A stretch of DNA of 48,791 nucleotides from Chrysochromulina tobinii (GCA_001275005.1 JWZX01003146.1:1-48791), one strand, 5' to 3'; positions 19,601-25,950 are shown, counted from the first letter of the stretch. The notes: generated from the letters alone by a model not told the origin. Made by a program: numbers and translations.

Positions 19601-19936
19601 GGCGGCGGCAAGGGCAGCAGCAACGAGTTCCGCAACGACGGCGGTGGCAAGGGCGGCAGTGGCAGGCAACACGGCAGCGGCAAAGGCAAGGGCGGCAGCA
19701 AGGAGCTCCACGACAGCGACAGCAGTAAGCACGACGGCAGCGGACTCCACGATGATGGTTCTAGCTCAGCAGGGTCAAAGAGCAGTCACCACAGCGCAAA
19801 GAACGGCAGCAGACGGATGATTAAGAGACAGAAACGTGCAGAACAACGAAGAGAATTGAGCAGCGACAGCCACGCGGCTCAACAATCAGCCGAAGACGCA
19901 AGAGCAGAACAACCGGAGAAGAAGCAGAAGCAATAA
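10673..19936 (+). CDS. Retrotransposon ORF2: AP endonuclease, reverse transcriptase, RNase H, zinc knuckle
   Basis: 3087 aa from ATG 10673; the same frame is open back to an ATG at 9506 (3476 codons), but coding character there belongs to ORF1. The N-terminus is Met/Ile/Thr-rich, then Gly/Ser/Asn/Asp-rich. The AP-type endonuclease shows VETHL (nt ~12086) and GDFNATP (nt 12521). Reverse transcriptase motif A is FMSDFSSFFPSI (Asp at nt 14372), motif B RGVGQGCKLGGP, motif C WMSDDQTSD (Asp-Asp at nt 14687; the usual Y/F-x-D-D is M-S-D-D). RNase H has Asp at 17198, Glu at 17339, Asp at 17423 and a final Asp at 17612 in VIADALATAA. A CX2CX9HX4C knuckle begins at 18209. The last ~170 residues are Gly/Ser/Lys-rich with a basic tail. 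All catalytic positions seen are intact. The product would nick the target, copy the RNA and degrade the template. Confidence 0.9.
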   Translation: MRAILIAATIMMTTMMTMTIMTTAIMMIDSSTKTNDPSTMTRVPKTMMRVKNNLTVMSSLDLTTDNDSPKPIKLMNPSDLTTMKEMNLIATTIMMMMMMTAGDSDGAEGTNGTANDGNSNDAGDSGNKGGADGDSAGGSKGSDGSGNGSGGKGGGSGGNPGGSGGNPGGGGDNPGGSGDNPGGSGDNPDDDDEADGEADGGDEPTDENADKDDTKDIPRHRWEETYSPSWTNPPTTHVDQQERQAMLAALEIQRLLHGAAARARLLVRADEREPNIDWPPNNCTADQLQVLEETAIKSIYTFASSPEKINEKELTTILDYITRAEEIQEIDNINLSYIITENTSNFLYQWMIRHSGTYPRQQVRKGLRTLAVKVAEAETKAEQDRIVYARLAQHAEEDGEHEHSYYKLVATNVNGRLRLKDREHLLQQDDETLDDEAVRGDQTMQREPDCALSTILGWLQDPTSNVAGVWAVETHLNDKDADEIIDHLSTFHPAIGMLVSIKIKEDSSAGLAFLYRVDVLEPLTPLQPPFAFHTADGHLHPKPDRLPKPRPENDRLVRHVWHGRLADIRLKWSRDSTEMITTGVYVPQVNREADNILWFEMATQDWSTYNALRGAQGDFNATPRYTGKKPQTAQKQANQRLDQLLATTKSEPIGDLAQWTHQQPVGTAGQAPDARGVTRTTIDLNVIGEALAPRLKACDVMPKTSGDKSFHRSVGYYYKVRGQEPTKAQVARPSTIDKIGKSKKEIESETPTGWKLWIDLMPIAVKDAACLLNGIAPGEHIRPDLVAAAFSRSNPVTAIAVFKYHIMETALDLQREKAGKGIKQTTKTEYLRGLEEKWIKMISTVNALPEDDKSFDKHAEVRPEYEASFKMREIPRAIVKLPELNLNNKARKAREMALVEKAYNAAVEKYSRRLNDATLDLLAEEMEELSEKTEARGGFQHEAWRLAKEHSIAARTKSFQPRHASGINTLQLDESAKKGESPTVSGDKFRVLLANRYAAKQAARPGHPGPWLHLADAVNLLHPQHADISTDSSAEDGIRYDHPSLKSVIETGACPARAQIQHATEIESIMIALDHMQSSLEADTRRTFEAFDSQINRVKMNMATGTDKFHAYFIRKGGALGKKVYKYLLSRLYEAEMMDKAGLTWQIAMALKAKRNPHTVKGYRDIMVSSHDWKIITGCMGSQYQRCVERRRPSEQIAYESGTSSSCTRITLGHRARTTLAMHQRERRAEFMSDFSSFFPSIIHKVVFEAERRVGAQRSHTRMLWATHARVVASIRTASGMTPTRPINRGVGQGCKLGGPRSLIVTLPIIELQRQCVPAQKLIAPKGFGRHGCTSWMSDDQTSDPPPFDSLVQLAIDVFMHGAELCAQLQVDHEAEAADKTSAKLSHYKDRGTVCTDDETNFVHVIKQAGRLAQRPLARCQEYKQIGTESTHGTNFSAIVKRTTDNIIALITHVSKLGVTNAEHDIRMANSIIFGTLSFPSRGTPFPARDLERISTACRQVLVNHGHLNKSEPAAINFAPRSAGGREQVVPQAVADASLVTQTLLLLNNADGDRDKAAIESLFFVNACAFGWTSTIEEPNPIDFDVTEVQDLLLEALPWDAFQLALIRLELRISKTTRDSQSACSLRAHVPADAIPPEEKLVHWNEADNSNLRSPRIEPGGRPPLMPRWPRSRRLCFLGLHRFDQLLLGVRQPFKRPTKNEQSSRGEGFAHDGYKYLEPEGRAHGWYPYYANDPTVSDLFLHDQDSLSAIDETTMRDYHVTVRFKSFTTLTAELRERHVHLDQEDRRNLSALCEIFKAAHRYEQGTNDLIDAIHAFAHKAATAMLERDQEMLENIAEFAQQQAGQRLGDKFVFIGRKLRAQRPREEMLEQIRKSEEVTEHTDEHVYETQREYSEQHTYEYLSREAIIDIATKYENAWEHERKTLPRDLVKYLKTGSLHTAAECIAALQESDLRGTQARSFAEHLQQLDASGTRPDLKERHGALDDEATARAIIATTEELIGTWAPSQWHAGESPAETQLVQDRTRLQRTWRRPRRQTYVRGGIDDRGKHTLSLEPSKQDKAHARRFFMPLNPYSHTDSCYRAVNASGGLLFKNSTSIYDCINPQVCCTPLLAIFTRVRKLEDGTGIKVVDWTGEEITVKILDKEKLKMNADQDRELLQRLAPMEDQRKYTAVWFGDGGRKGADGALDRRVSWGAVVVWKSCGTLMRNYHLGALHPECDIQHGELMQIYKSTEFCIEQLRQGETVRMLCGSDSQTCADDVEAARSARNHRDLHDYDASIMVETIVHNIMTIESKGGIWDLFRVPGHSYTPNVIADALATAAQTCQQFSQEVEMKTDRAFVVLCDRTEDQPFWLQYDKGAKMFRYLRLRGQQRRVERELREFHAKHAKNLIAQTKQDQAFNLIEIIKMRLKSSYGVPLSRAMLDRRALALAQEQLEHERIEMQKKLDTIIYPILNYDALPSLGIKMDAPRWTTAVEQFVAEPWLTRSATRFNVSFQFANTALRTDASVIPGVTVCPLCKRDVSPTVWHLMTECTLKTCELNMPHLPPRVPLTTTAQDPTSTDDEATAPSAKVARGSNAYLAQEILWTLREFRPAGEAWPTDLLEPNEKNTFLKEFNRACTTLELSCQSRQHDEDRGVPPVLDNDGEIAKFDTLRFLACHLPRDPLASVFKMPKDEEGKVNKNQAEEMHEKKKTFFEVWERLHQLIVEAINQAKAKYNRMSAASRAASREDDQAPQFRETNAYQINETTPARAERAQAQRSHRDERNERRSAADLLELNKKNEMQKKGNHFNKVVATSQIGHMLQARIDGHVTLSQPFVLPANLTFVERTSRWTRMAEPTGAGEEEEHEDAMEVDSTRNSSRLSYDADDDSSRRQSEGSSLVSSRAVTPPPNSWGALADDDEGSYSGIYDEGSDMSGKGKTSDVPGDDGGKGGSSELQGSDGGKGGNNRRGSGKGKGGDSGTHGGKHGDRSSGSGLRGRGGGKGSSNEFRNDGGGKGGSGRQHGSGKGKGGSKELHDSDSSKHDGSGLHDDGSSSAGSKSSHHSAKNGSRRMIKRQKRAEQRRELSSDSHAAQQSAEDARAEQPEKKQKQ
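11099..11236 (+). repeat. GC-rich repeat coding GGSGGNP units in ORF2
   Basis: Short repeats rich in GGCGGCAGC, with a recurring unit ending in AACCCC, encode Gly/Ser runs and GGNPGGSG/GGDNPGGSG repeats. They form a flexible linker between the odd N-terminus of ORF2 and the first region with ordinary protein composition (from about nt 11300). Confidence 0.75.
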
Positions 19937-20552
19937 GAATAACCGAACAGGATAATCACAGCTCTGAATAGCCCAACTGCATGATTGAGTTCTGATTGCG
20001 AAACGATTAACAGACCGAGGCCGATTCATTAAGAGATTGAGAGAGCATGATTATGAGACTGAATGCGACTGAGAGAGACTGAAACTGAAAAACCAACCGC
20101 GAACGTGATCGAGAGCCGAGTGATTGAGAATACAAAAACAGACAAAGTGACTAAGCCGATGACTAAGATCCTGAGTACACGCTACGAAGGGACTCACGCC
20201 CATGTGATTCTCTCCGCACAGAAGAGAACAATGGCGGCAAACGAGACAGCGAGGCCCTAGAGAGAGAGTGAGAGCAAGAGTGCGAGAGCGAGAGAGCCCA
20301 CAAGACCGAGATGATGAAGGGCGCAACATACCGCGATGACACGCGCCGAAGGTCGGTCCTCGACAGGTTTACAGCCCCTTGCGTGGCTCAGCCCTAGCCC
20401 GCTCGGCGCGCTGAGGGACCAACTTCTCGGTGCAAGGAGTAACTCCCGAGCCCGGAAGTTCGAGACCGAGATGCTCATTCTGATCGGCAAGGTGACCACC
20501 AAATCCTGTATCTCTGATGGACACAGCCTTAACGGGCGGTCAAGCACGTGAG

Positions 20553-20612
20553 GGGGTCGCCGCAAGGCTCCTACTCGTTCACCTGGCTCTTCGGAGCCGG
20601 GGCGGCGACCCC
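20553..20612 (+). other. Stem-loop in the retrotransposon 3' UTR
   Basis: GGGGTCGCCGC (20553-20563) pairs perfectly with GCGGCGACCCC (20602-20612), and GGCTCC (20566-20571) pairs with GGAGCC (20593-20598). A small internal loop separates them and the terminal loop is 21 nt. 3' stem-loops are recognition sites for reverse transcriptase in several LINEs; that role here is inferred. Confidence 0.6.
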
Positions 20613-20863
20613 GATCTCTCGGCCGGCGGGCCAATGAAACGCAACCGAACGACAGGGGGTCGACGGGACGGACAGTGAGAGGGGGAGGCCCTAACGGGCC
20701 AAACCAGCGGCTCTCTCACGTCCCGTCGACCAGTCGTATGCCATGTGGGTACACACCCGTGCATACCCGCAAGGGACCCACCCACTGCATGACCGATACA
20801 GCGTCTGTTCCTCCCATGGGGGGGTTGGCAGTTTCGCCGGGCAGTGGTGTGGGGCACGGAGAG

Positions 20864-20904
20864 AGCATAGCGAGTGAGTGAGTTACACTCACTCAGCATA
20901 GCGA
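20864..20904 (+). repeat. 21-bp GAGT/ACTC insert flanked by a perfect 10-bp direct repeat
   Basis: AGCATAGCGA stands at 20864-20873 and again at 20895-20904. Between them is a 21-bp palindrome-like piece made of GTGAGTGAG.. joined to ..CACTCACTC. These are the same simple sequences as the left and right ends of the whole element. It resembles a tiny insertion with its own target-site duplication. Confidence 0.7.
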
Positions 20905-21052
20905 CGCCCGAACAGGAATCCGTTGGATTCAAAACACGGCCATGAGTATCGGGTGAGGATACTGCATGTGCTGCTATGGTATACCCTATGAGCCTCAGTA
21001 GGTATATCGACCCGTACCCCGTATTGTTCCACGGTGTGTCTGTGTCTCAATA

Positions 21053-21070
21053 ACTCACTCACTCACTCAC
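21053..21070 (+). repeat. Right-terminal (ACTC)n tail of the retrotransposon
   Basis: Four and a half ACTC units close the element just before the right target-site duplication. Short simple-repeat tails instead of poly(A) are known from several LINE clades and arise during target-primed reverse transcription. Confidence 0.85.
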
Positions 21071-21081
21071 TGGCTCCTTTG
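21071..21081 (+). repeat. Right target-site duplication of the retrotransposon
   Basis: Identical to 9449-9459 (TGGCTCCTTTG), directly after the (ACTC)n tail. Joining the sequence left of 9449 to this copy reconstructs the probable empty site just upstream of the SET gene ATG. Confidence 0.85.
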
Positions 21082-21416
21082 GCCCGTTTTCCCCACACCA
21101 GGGGCGACGACCCGGCGCGCGTGGCAACGCTCTTTCGCTCGGCGTCGGAGCCCCAATTCACAATGAAAAAGGAGGGGCTGGGCATGTAATCTCCGTTTTC
21201 CGCTCGGTGGACAGCCCGTCGACCTTAGCGCGAGCCCCCATACATATGAACTCACACCACACGTAAAAGGAGGGTGCTCCCTCGTGTGGGATTTGAGCGC
21301 GACTGTCGCGTTACGTTCACACGTCTATTCATACGTCTCGGCTGGGCAGGTGGCGACTGGCGACCAACCGCCGAGGGGGTCGGGACGCAGTGGCTGGTTG
21401 CCAGAGCGTCCACAGC
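21082..21416. promoter_or_regulatory. Probable original shared promoter of the SET gene and the small gene
   Basis: 335 bp between the right insertion border and the ATG at 21417. Before insertion it would have lain between the divergent SET gene (ATG 9443) and the small + gene, like other short divergent intervals in this window. No clear TATA box or known motif is seen; the call rests on layout. Confidence 0.45.
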
Positions 21417-21794
21417 ATGTCGCTCAAGATGACTGGCCAGATGGACTGGCAGGACTATGCCACGTACAGCCAGTACCATCCTGACAACCTCAAAAAGCCG
21501 CCGCTAGTCTTCGCAGATCATGTCAAGGCTCCAGCCCCACTTGCAACGCTCACGGAGATAGACAAAAAGGTCTTCGGCGCGTGGGGCCACGCACTCTGCT
21601 GCGAACCTGCGTATGGAAAGAATGAGACCTGCACACGACTCAAGGAACGCGTCACGCCAAAGGTCGGGCAGACATGGGATAAGGTAATTCGGATAGAACG
21701 GGGAAAATCCATATCGCAGACAGCCATGTACGGCGGCAGCTTGCGTGAGATGTCCTTCGAGGAGATCGTGGAGGCGCGCGGCAAGAAGGGATGA
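21417..21794 (+). CDS. Small protein of unknown function
   Basis: 125 aa from ATG 21417; the open frame starts at 21390 with GTG, so the first ATG (context CACAGCATG, A at -3) is chosen. Other in-frame ATGs follow soon after (MSLKMTGQM). The sequence is mixed and protein-like, with aromatic and charged residues (MDWQDYATYSQYHP, FGAWGHALCCEPAYG, MYGGSLREMSFEEIVEARGKKG), which favours a real gene. There is no signal peptide, membrane segment or recognised domain; four cysteines are present in total, two adjacent. I do not recognise the family. It was probably divergently paired with the SET gene before the retrotransposon inserted. Confidence 0.6.
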   Translation: MSLKMTGQMDWQDYATYSQYHPDNLKKPPLVFADHVKAPAPLATLTEIDKKVFGAWGHALCCEPAYGKNETCTRLKERVTPKVGQTWDKVIRIERGKSISQTAMYGGSLREMSFEEIVEARGKKG

Positions 21795-22570
21795 GCTGTT
21801 TCCGGCGGCACGCTCGAGCTGACCGCGCAGCGTAGCCGCGCTGGCGCAGGTGCAATGTGATCCGCATGCCCACGTTCAACGTGCATGACAGCAGGGTCAA
21901 AGCCGGCGTCCAGCAGCAGTCGGCGTGTAGCTATGGTACACAGTGCACCCTGCCCATCAGCGCGCTGATGAGTGACCCTGCTACCTGCATGAGCGTGTCT
22001 TTTTCTTTTGTGCCGACGACTGTGAAAGTCTGATGAGCACACCGTACTATAGTTAGAAGTTACGTACGGTACTAGCGGCAGCGGTAGCGGCCTAAGTCAC
22101 AGGTGTATTAGAGCGGTCGAGCCTATCGGAGTAGACACACGCTCACGTCAGCTGGCTGTACTATACAGTGCTCTGTGTCCACGTGTGTACATGAATGTAA
22201 GATTCCTAAAATTTGTTTCCCACGCCGGTGTAGAGACGGGCAGACGCGTATTTCAGATTGATCTGTATCTCAGATTCAGTGAGGAGACAATCGTCGCGAG
22301 CATCGGCCCGGTCCGCGCAACGCCCTGAGCCTCACCCCTGATGGGCCTTTGAGGGGGTGGGCTCGTGACACGTGAGAGCGCTGGACGAGGGCGTGAGGCT
22401 CGCTGCTCGCCCCTGGGGCTGTAGTAAGGCTGTAGTAAGGCTGTAGAGCCGTTCGGCGCACGCCCACGCGGTCGCGTCGGCCTTCTCGCGTTTGCTTGCG
22501 CCACCATTGCGCAGACGTGTAGTATCTGAGGTACCATATGAGTCGTTACATGTAGGCGCGTCGCACTGAC
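21795..22570. other. Convergent intergenic region, no gene seen
   Basis: 776 bp between the small gene and the kelch-BTB gene. Around 22420-22450 a short unit (GGCTGTAGTAA-like) repeats about three times. Parts around 22040-22260 are less GC-rich than coding DNA. Open frames on the minus strand here have shadow-like composition and no domain. Confidence 0.5.
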
Positions 22571-24196
22571 TTACCTACGCGCTGCTGCTGCGCCTGCGGG
22601 CGAGCCATGCTCGTGGATGGAGGACCTGGCCATGGCGCCGGAGAGCCCGCTGGCGCCGGCGCCGGCAGGGGGCATCCTAGCGGCGACGCCCGCATGTACC
22701 CAGGTCAGCAGATTGCGCGAGAGCGCATGAAAGCCCGCTGTGGAATGGATCTCCTTAAAGTGGTCGACAATGTATCTCACACACACGTCCTTGAGGGGAG
22801 TGGCCGAGTGCTTGTCAGCGACGGTGAGCGTGTGACACACGGTGTCCACAGAAAGCTCGGACTCGATCTTGCTGACGCAGATGGACTTGAGCTGCTCCAC
22901 TCCTAGAAAGTCGGCCGCCGCGAAGAGCTCGAGCGCGATCTCCGAAGTGACGTCGACGCGGTCCGTGTAGAGGTGCTCGAGGAGCGCTCGGAAGACGTCG
23001 TACGACATGTCCTCTAGCGAGACTTCGGTCTGTGTAGACTCCTTCATACCGCTCTCGAACATGCCGCGGAAGTAGGCGCAGCGCGCCGCGAGCACCACCC
23101 GGTGCGCGTGTACGCGCGTACCGCCCACCATGATCGTGATATCCGAGAGGAGAGGGTTGTTGAGGAAGGTACGCCAGTCGGCGATGAGCGTGGACGAGGG
23201 CTGCGTGTCGAGCACTTGGATGTCGTTGAGGAAGATATAATCGTCCTCCGCCACGTCCCAGTATCGGCCGCCGATGAGAAAGACCTGCTTGCTCACGACG
23301 CCCGCCGCGTGGCACGCGCGACGCAGCGGCGAGGCAGAGTCGACTGCGACCGTGGCCCACGAGAGGGTATCGGCGTCGAAGGTGCACAAGGCGTTATCGC
23401 ACTCAAAATGGAGATCGGCTTCGGCGTTGTAGTACTGGCCGCCAAAGACGAAAAGCCGCTGGTCCACCACCGAGGCCGAATGGTACCGACGCTCCTGCGG
23501 GATGCGCCCCGAGACCACTGGTCGGCTCCAAGCCATCCGCTCAGTGTCGAGGATGTGCAGGTCGTTCAGGTTGACGGGCCTGTCCTCCACGTCGAGGCCC
23601 GCGCCGCCGAAGACGACGATCTGCGCGCCAACCACGGACGATGTGTGCCCCTCGCGCTGGCTCGGCGGCTCGCCCGAGCACACGCCGACTGACCATCCCA
23701 TCGGCATCGTCTCGACGTCGAGCAGGTGCAGATCGTTGAGGTAGTGGGACTGATCCTCGTCGTCGACCCACGTACCACCGAAGATGAAGAGGCGCGTCTC
23801 GACCGCGACGGCCGTGTGGCCCTCGCGCTCGATTGGCGGGCAGCCGCTCGTGACCGGCAAGCTCCATGTGAGCGTGCGCACGTCGAGCACGTGCAGGTCA
23901 TTCATGTAGATCGTCCTGTCTTCCTCATCAGTCCACGTGCCGCCGAAGATGAAGATGAGCTGGCCAACGACGGTCGCCGTATGGCCCTCGCGCTCCTTGG
24001 GTTCGCAGTCGGTGGGCGGTGACGAGAGCGCCATCGTTTCCGTATCGAGCACCTGCATCGGTGGACACACGCAGTTGTTATGGTCGTCCTCATGCTTGCC
24101 GAAGAGGATGTACAGGCTCCTGTCGACGACGGAGACCGTGTGGCCCTCGCAAGGCTTGCGCATGCGGCCCCGTGGTTGAGCATGCTCCCATCGCAT
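22571..24196 (-). CDS. Kelch-repeat protein with C-terminal BTB domain
   Basis: 541 aa from ATG 24196. About six kelch-type repeats fill residues ~15-325, each with the EREGHTA..V / IFIFGGTW / NDLHVLD pattern; acidic loops such as TWTDEEDRTIY are conserved between repeats. A BTB/POZ domain follows at ~346-450 (LLSDITIMVGGTRVHAHRVV, CAYFRGMFESGMKES, LLEHLYTDRVDV, AADFLGVEQLK), then a short BACK-like segment (~450-500) and an Ala/Gly-rich tail. Kelch-before-BTB order resembles LZTR1-type and plant/protist proteins. BTB-kelch proteins usually dimerise and bind cullin-3, with the kelch propeller holding the substrate. Partner and substrate are not readable here. It is divergent from the F-box-kelch gene with 113 bp between ATGs. 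Confidence 0.92.
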   Translation of the reverse strand: MRWEHAQPRGRMRKPCEGHTVSVVDRSLYILFGKHEDDHNNCVCPPMQVLDTETMALSSPPTDCEPKEREGHTATVVGQLIFIFGGTWTDEEDRTIYMNDLHVLDVRTLTWSLPVTSGCPPIEREGHTAVAVETRLFIFGGTWVDDEDQSHYLNDLHLLDVETMPMGWSVGVCSGEPPSQREGHTSSVVGAQIVVFGGAGLDVEDRPVNLNDLHILDTERMAWSRPVVSGRIPQERRYHSASVVDQRLFVFGGQYYNAEADLHFECDNALCTFDADTLSWATVAVDSASPLRRACHAAGVVSKQVFLIGGRYWDVAEDDYIFLNDIQVLDTQPSSTLIADWRTFLNNPLLSDITIMVGGTRVHAHRVVLAARCAYFRGMFESGMKESTQTEVSLEDMSYDVFRALLEHLYTDRVDVTSEIALELFAAADFLGVEQLKSICVSKIESELSVDTVCHTLTVADKHSATPLKDVCVRYIVDHFKEIHSTAGFHALSRNLLTWVHAGVAARMPPAGAGASGLSGAMARSSIHEHGSPAGAAAARR

Positions 24197-24309
24197 AAGC
24201 GCTGAAGGCTGAGCCGAGCAAGCGGCTCGAGCGGCGCCGCCCGCTCACGACGCGGCACGAAGGGCGGCGTCCTTGCGGCCGCTCTCGGCGGCGCTAAGAG
24301 AGACGTTAC
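24197..24309. promoter_or_regulatory. 113-bp bidirectional promoter region with TACATGTACCGGCT
   Basis: Two outward-facing ATGs are only 113 bp apart. The right edge carries TACATGTACCGGCT (24307-24320), preceded by AGAC. The same 14-mer, also preceded by AGAC two or three bases earlier, lies at 37569-37582 in another divergent interval. If the downstream ATG at 24427 is the true start of the F-box gene, this motif would be in its promoter or leader. Confidence 0.45.
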
Positions 24310-25950
24310 ATGTACCGGCTCCCCCCGGTGTCTTTTTACCGGTACGAAACATTTCTTGGGCTCTTGAAGCTGCTGCAGTTGAAACTACAGTTCTTTGGTT
24401 TCCCACATTCTTCACGTCCGCGGGGAATGCTGGTGGACGCGGTCGAGGCGGACGCCCAGATGGCCGTCAAAGGAGCAGAAGCGCTGGAGGTGGCCACAAA
24501 AGCTGAACTACCGATGCTCAGCGACGAAGATATATGTCTGATCCTCTCTTTGATGCCCATTGACAACCTTCCAGCGTGCGCTGCAATCTGCAAGCACTGG
24601 GCCGCGGTCCTTCGTGGGGATGGCCTGCTGTGGAGCAACATATTCACGCATCGTTTCGGCGGCACCGTGGAGCCGACCGCTGCGCGGCACGCTTGCAATC
24701 GGTGCATGTCGACTATTCGTGCGCTCGCCATGACGACCGAGTCGTGTCGAGGGATGCGCAAGACCGCGCATCACCTTAGGCCGCTCTCCAGGCGCGCAGG
24801 AGCGGCCGCTGGTCAACTTGGACCTCTGATTGTAATCTCAGGCGGCGCGACCGACCACTTTAACTTGACGAGCCATGTGGACGTATGTCTCTTTGCGAGC
24901 GATCGGAACGGGCGCGAGTTGGTGGCGCCTGCGGTCCATCCGTTGGGGGACAAGATGCCAGAGCGATGGCAGCACAGTGCCGTGAGCTGGAGAGAGGAGC
25001 TCTGGCTCTATGGCGGCCAAGACCGCGGGCGTGGACATCCTTGCGGGCTGCTGCACGTGCTCGCTCTTGGGGATAATTCGCCGAGCGCTCAGCGAGCAAG
25101 CTTGGGCGAGGAGAACATGCTTTGGCCGCCACAGATTAAGAGCCGGGCTGTGGGCCTCGTACGGTGCAAAGACGACGAGCTCCAGTCCAGTGTGGAGCTG
25201 CCTGTATTGTACTTCCCCGGGGAGGGCCCCGCTCTGACCGGCCACACCGCCCGCCTGGTGGAGGATGGGAACTTGGCTTACATGCTTTCGTTCGGTGGGA
25301 AGGCCGCGGGTGGCACGGTCACAAACTTGCTTTGGCGCATCAACCTTACTTGGGCGCATCCGATGGACGCCCTGTACGACGAGTGTGGACACCAATTCCT
25401 CGAATGGCGGCTGCTGCTGGCCACAGGGAGGACGCCATCACCCCGCTACTGCCACTCGGCGGTGGAACTCTCGCGCGGCTGCATGATCTTTGGCGGGTGG
25501 GCTCAGGGGCGGGATCCGGGCGCTACGCAGCTCAATCAGGGCACCGTGTTCCTCAGCGACCTTCACGTGCTCGAGCTGCCGTCGATGAGCTGGGTTGCGC
25601 CGGATGTTTCGGGCTCGGTTCCACGCGGGCGGTGCCAGTCGGTGATGGTGGCGGCGCCCGATGAGGAACTCGTACTCGTATTCGGTGGTGCGTGCCACCA
25701 CGACCCCAAGCCTGGGCAGGCCTATGGAGACATGGTCTTGGACTTGTTCGACGTCGTCCTCTTACATGTGCCCACGATGACGTGGCTTCCGCAAAAGGGC
25801 TTGCCCTCGAATTATCAGCAGCGGGGCGGCACCAACACACTGATCCGCACCGTGGACGGTCGTTGCTTTGTCTTCGGTGGGATGAACAGTGACGAGGGCT
25901 GTAACGAGCCAAACTTTCTGAACGACCTCACTGAGCTGGTTGGTCTATAG
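24310..25950 (+). CDS. F-box protein with kelch repeats
   Basis: 546 aa from ATG 24310; ATG 24427 (residue 40) is an equally good start and would remove an odd Leu/Phe-rich N-terminus. The F-box is at ~69-112 (MLSDEDICLILSLMPIDNLPACAAICKHWAAVLRGDGLLWSNI). From ~200 to the end are kelch-like repeats: HSAVSWREELWLYGGQDR, HTARLVEDGNLAYMLSFGG, HSAVELSRGCMIFGGW, SVMVAAPDEELVLVFGG and RTVDGRCFVFGGMNSDEG. F-box proteins link substrates to SCF (Skp1-cullin-1) ubiquitin ligases, and kelch propellers bind the substrate. This arrangement is common in plants and algae, but no ortholog can be named. Its divergent partner is a kelch-BTB protein, a candidate cullin-3 adaptor. Confidence 0.88.
   Translation: MYRLPPVSFYRYETFLGLLKLLQLKLQFFGFPHSSRPRGMLVDAVEADAQMAVKGAEALEVATKAELPMLSDEDICLILSLMPIDNLPACAAICKHWAAVLRGDGLLWSNIFTHRFGGTVEPTAARHACNRCMSTIRALAMTTESCRGMRKTAHHLRPLSRRAGAAAGQLGPLIVISGGATDHFNLTSHVDVCLFASDRNGRELVAPAVHPLGDKMPERWQHSAVSWREELWLYGGQDRGRGHPCGLLHVLALGDNSPSAQRASLGEENMLWPPQIKSRAVGLVRCKDDELQSSVELPVLYFPGEGPALTGHTARLVEDGNLAYMLSFGGKAAGGTVTNLLWRINLTWAHPMDALYDECGHQFLEWRLLLATGRTPSPRYCHSAVELSRGCMIFGGWAQGRDPGATQLNQGTVFLSDLHVLELPSMSWVAPDVSGSVPRGRCQSVMVAAPDEELVLVFGGACHHDPKPGQAYGDMVLDLFDVVLLHVPTMTWLPQKGLPSNYQQRGGTNTLIRTVDGRCFVFGGMNSDEGCNEPNFLNDLTELVGL

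Larger units (their letters stand above)
9460..21070 (+). mobile_element. Full-length APE-type non-LTR retrotransposon (LINE), 11.6 kb
   Basis: The element is bounded by an 11-bp target-site duplication and has no LTRs. From left to right it carries a (GAGT)n tract, a 5' leader with imperfect repeats, ORF1 (9874-10668), ORF2 (10673-19936) and a ~1.1-kb 3' UTR ending in (ACTC)n. ORF2 holds an AP-type endonuclease, reverse transcriptase, RNase H and a CCHC zinc knuckle in the order known for LINEs of the I/R1/LOA-like groups with RNase H. No disabling mutation was seen in ORF2. The DNA is visibly richer in A (AAC, AAG, GAC codons) than flanking host genes. The element stands between a SET-domain gene and a small unknown gene, inside what was probably their shared promoter. 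The clade cannot be fixed without a phylogeny. Confidence 0.9.
19937..21070 (+). other. 3' UTR of the retrotransposon
   Basis: 1134 bp without a convincing gene. The first part (19970-20300) is A-rich with loosely repeated GATTGAGA/GAGAGA motifs, the middle is GC-rich with a strong hairpin (20553-20612), and a small insertion-like footprint lies at 20864-20904. It ends in (ACTC)n. In LINEs the 3' UTR is where reverse transcriptase recognises its own RNA. Confidence 0.7.

Noticed and set aside
9460-21070. LTR retrotransposon or DNA transposon with terminal inverted repeats
   Set aside because: No long terminal repeats, integrase, gag or transposase were found; the AP endonuclease, RT-RNase H order and 3' simple-repeat tail fit a LINE.
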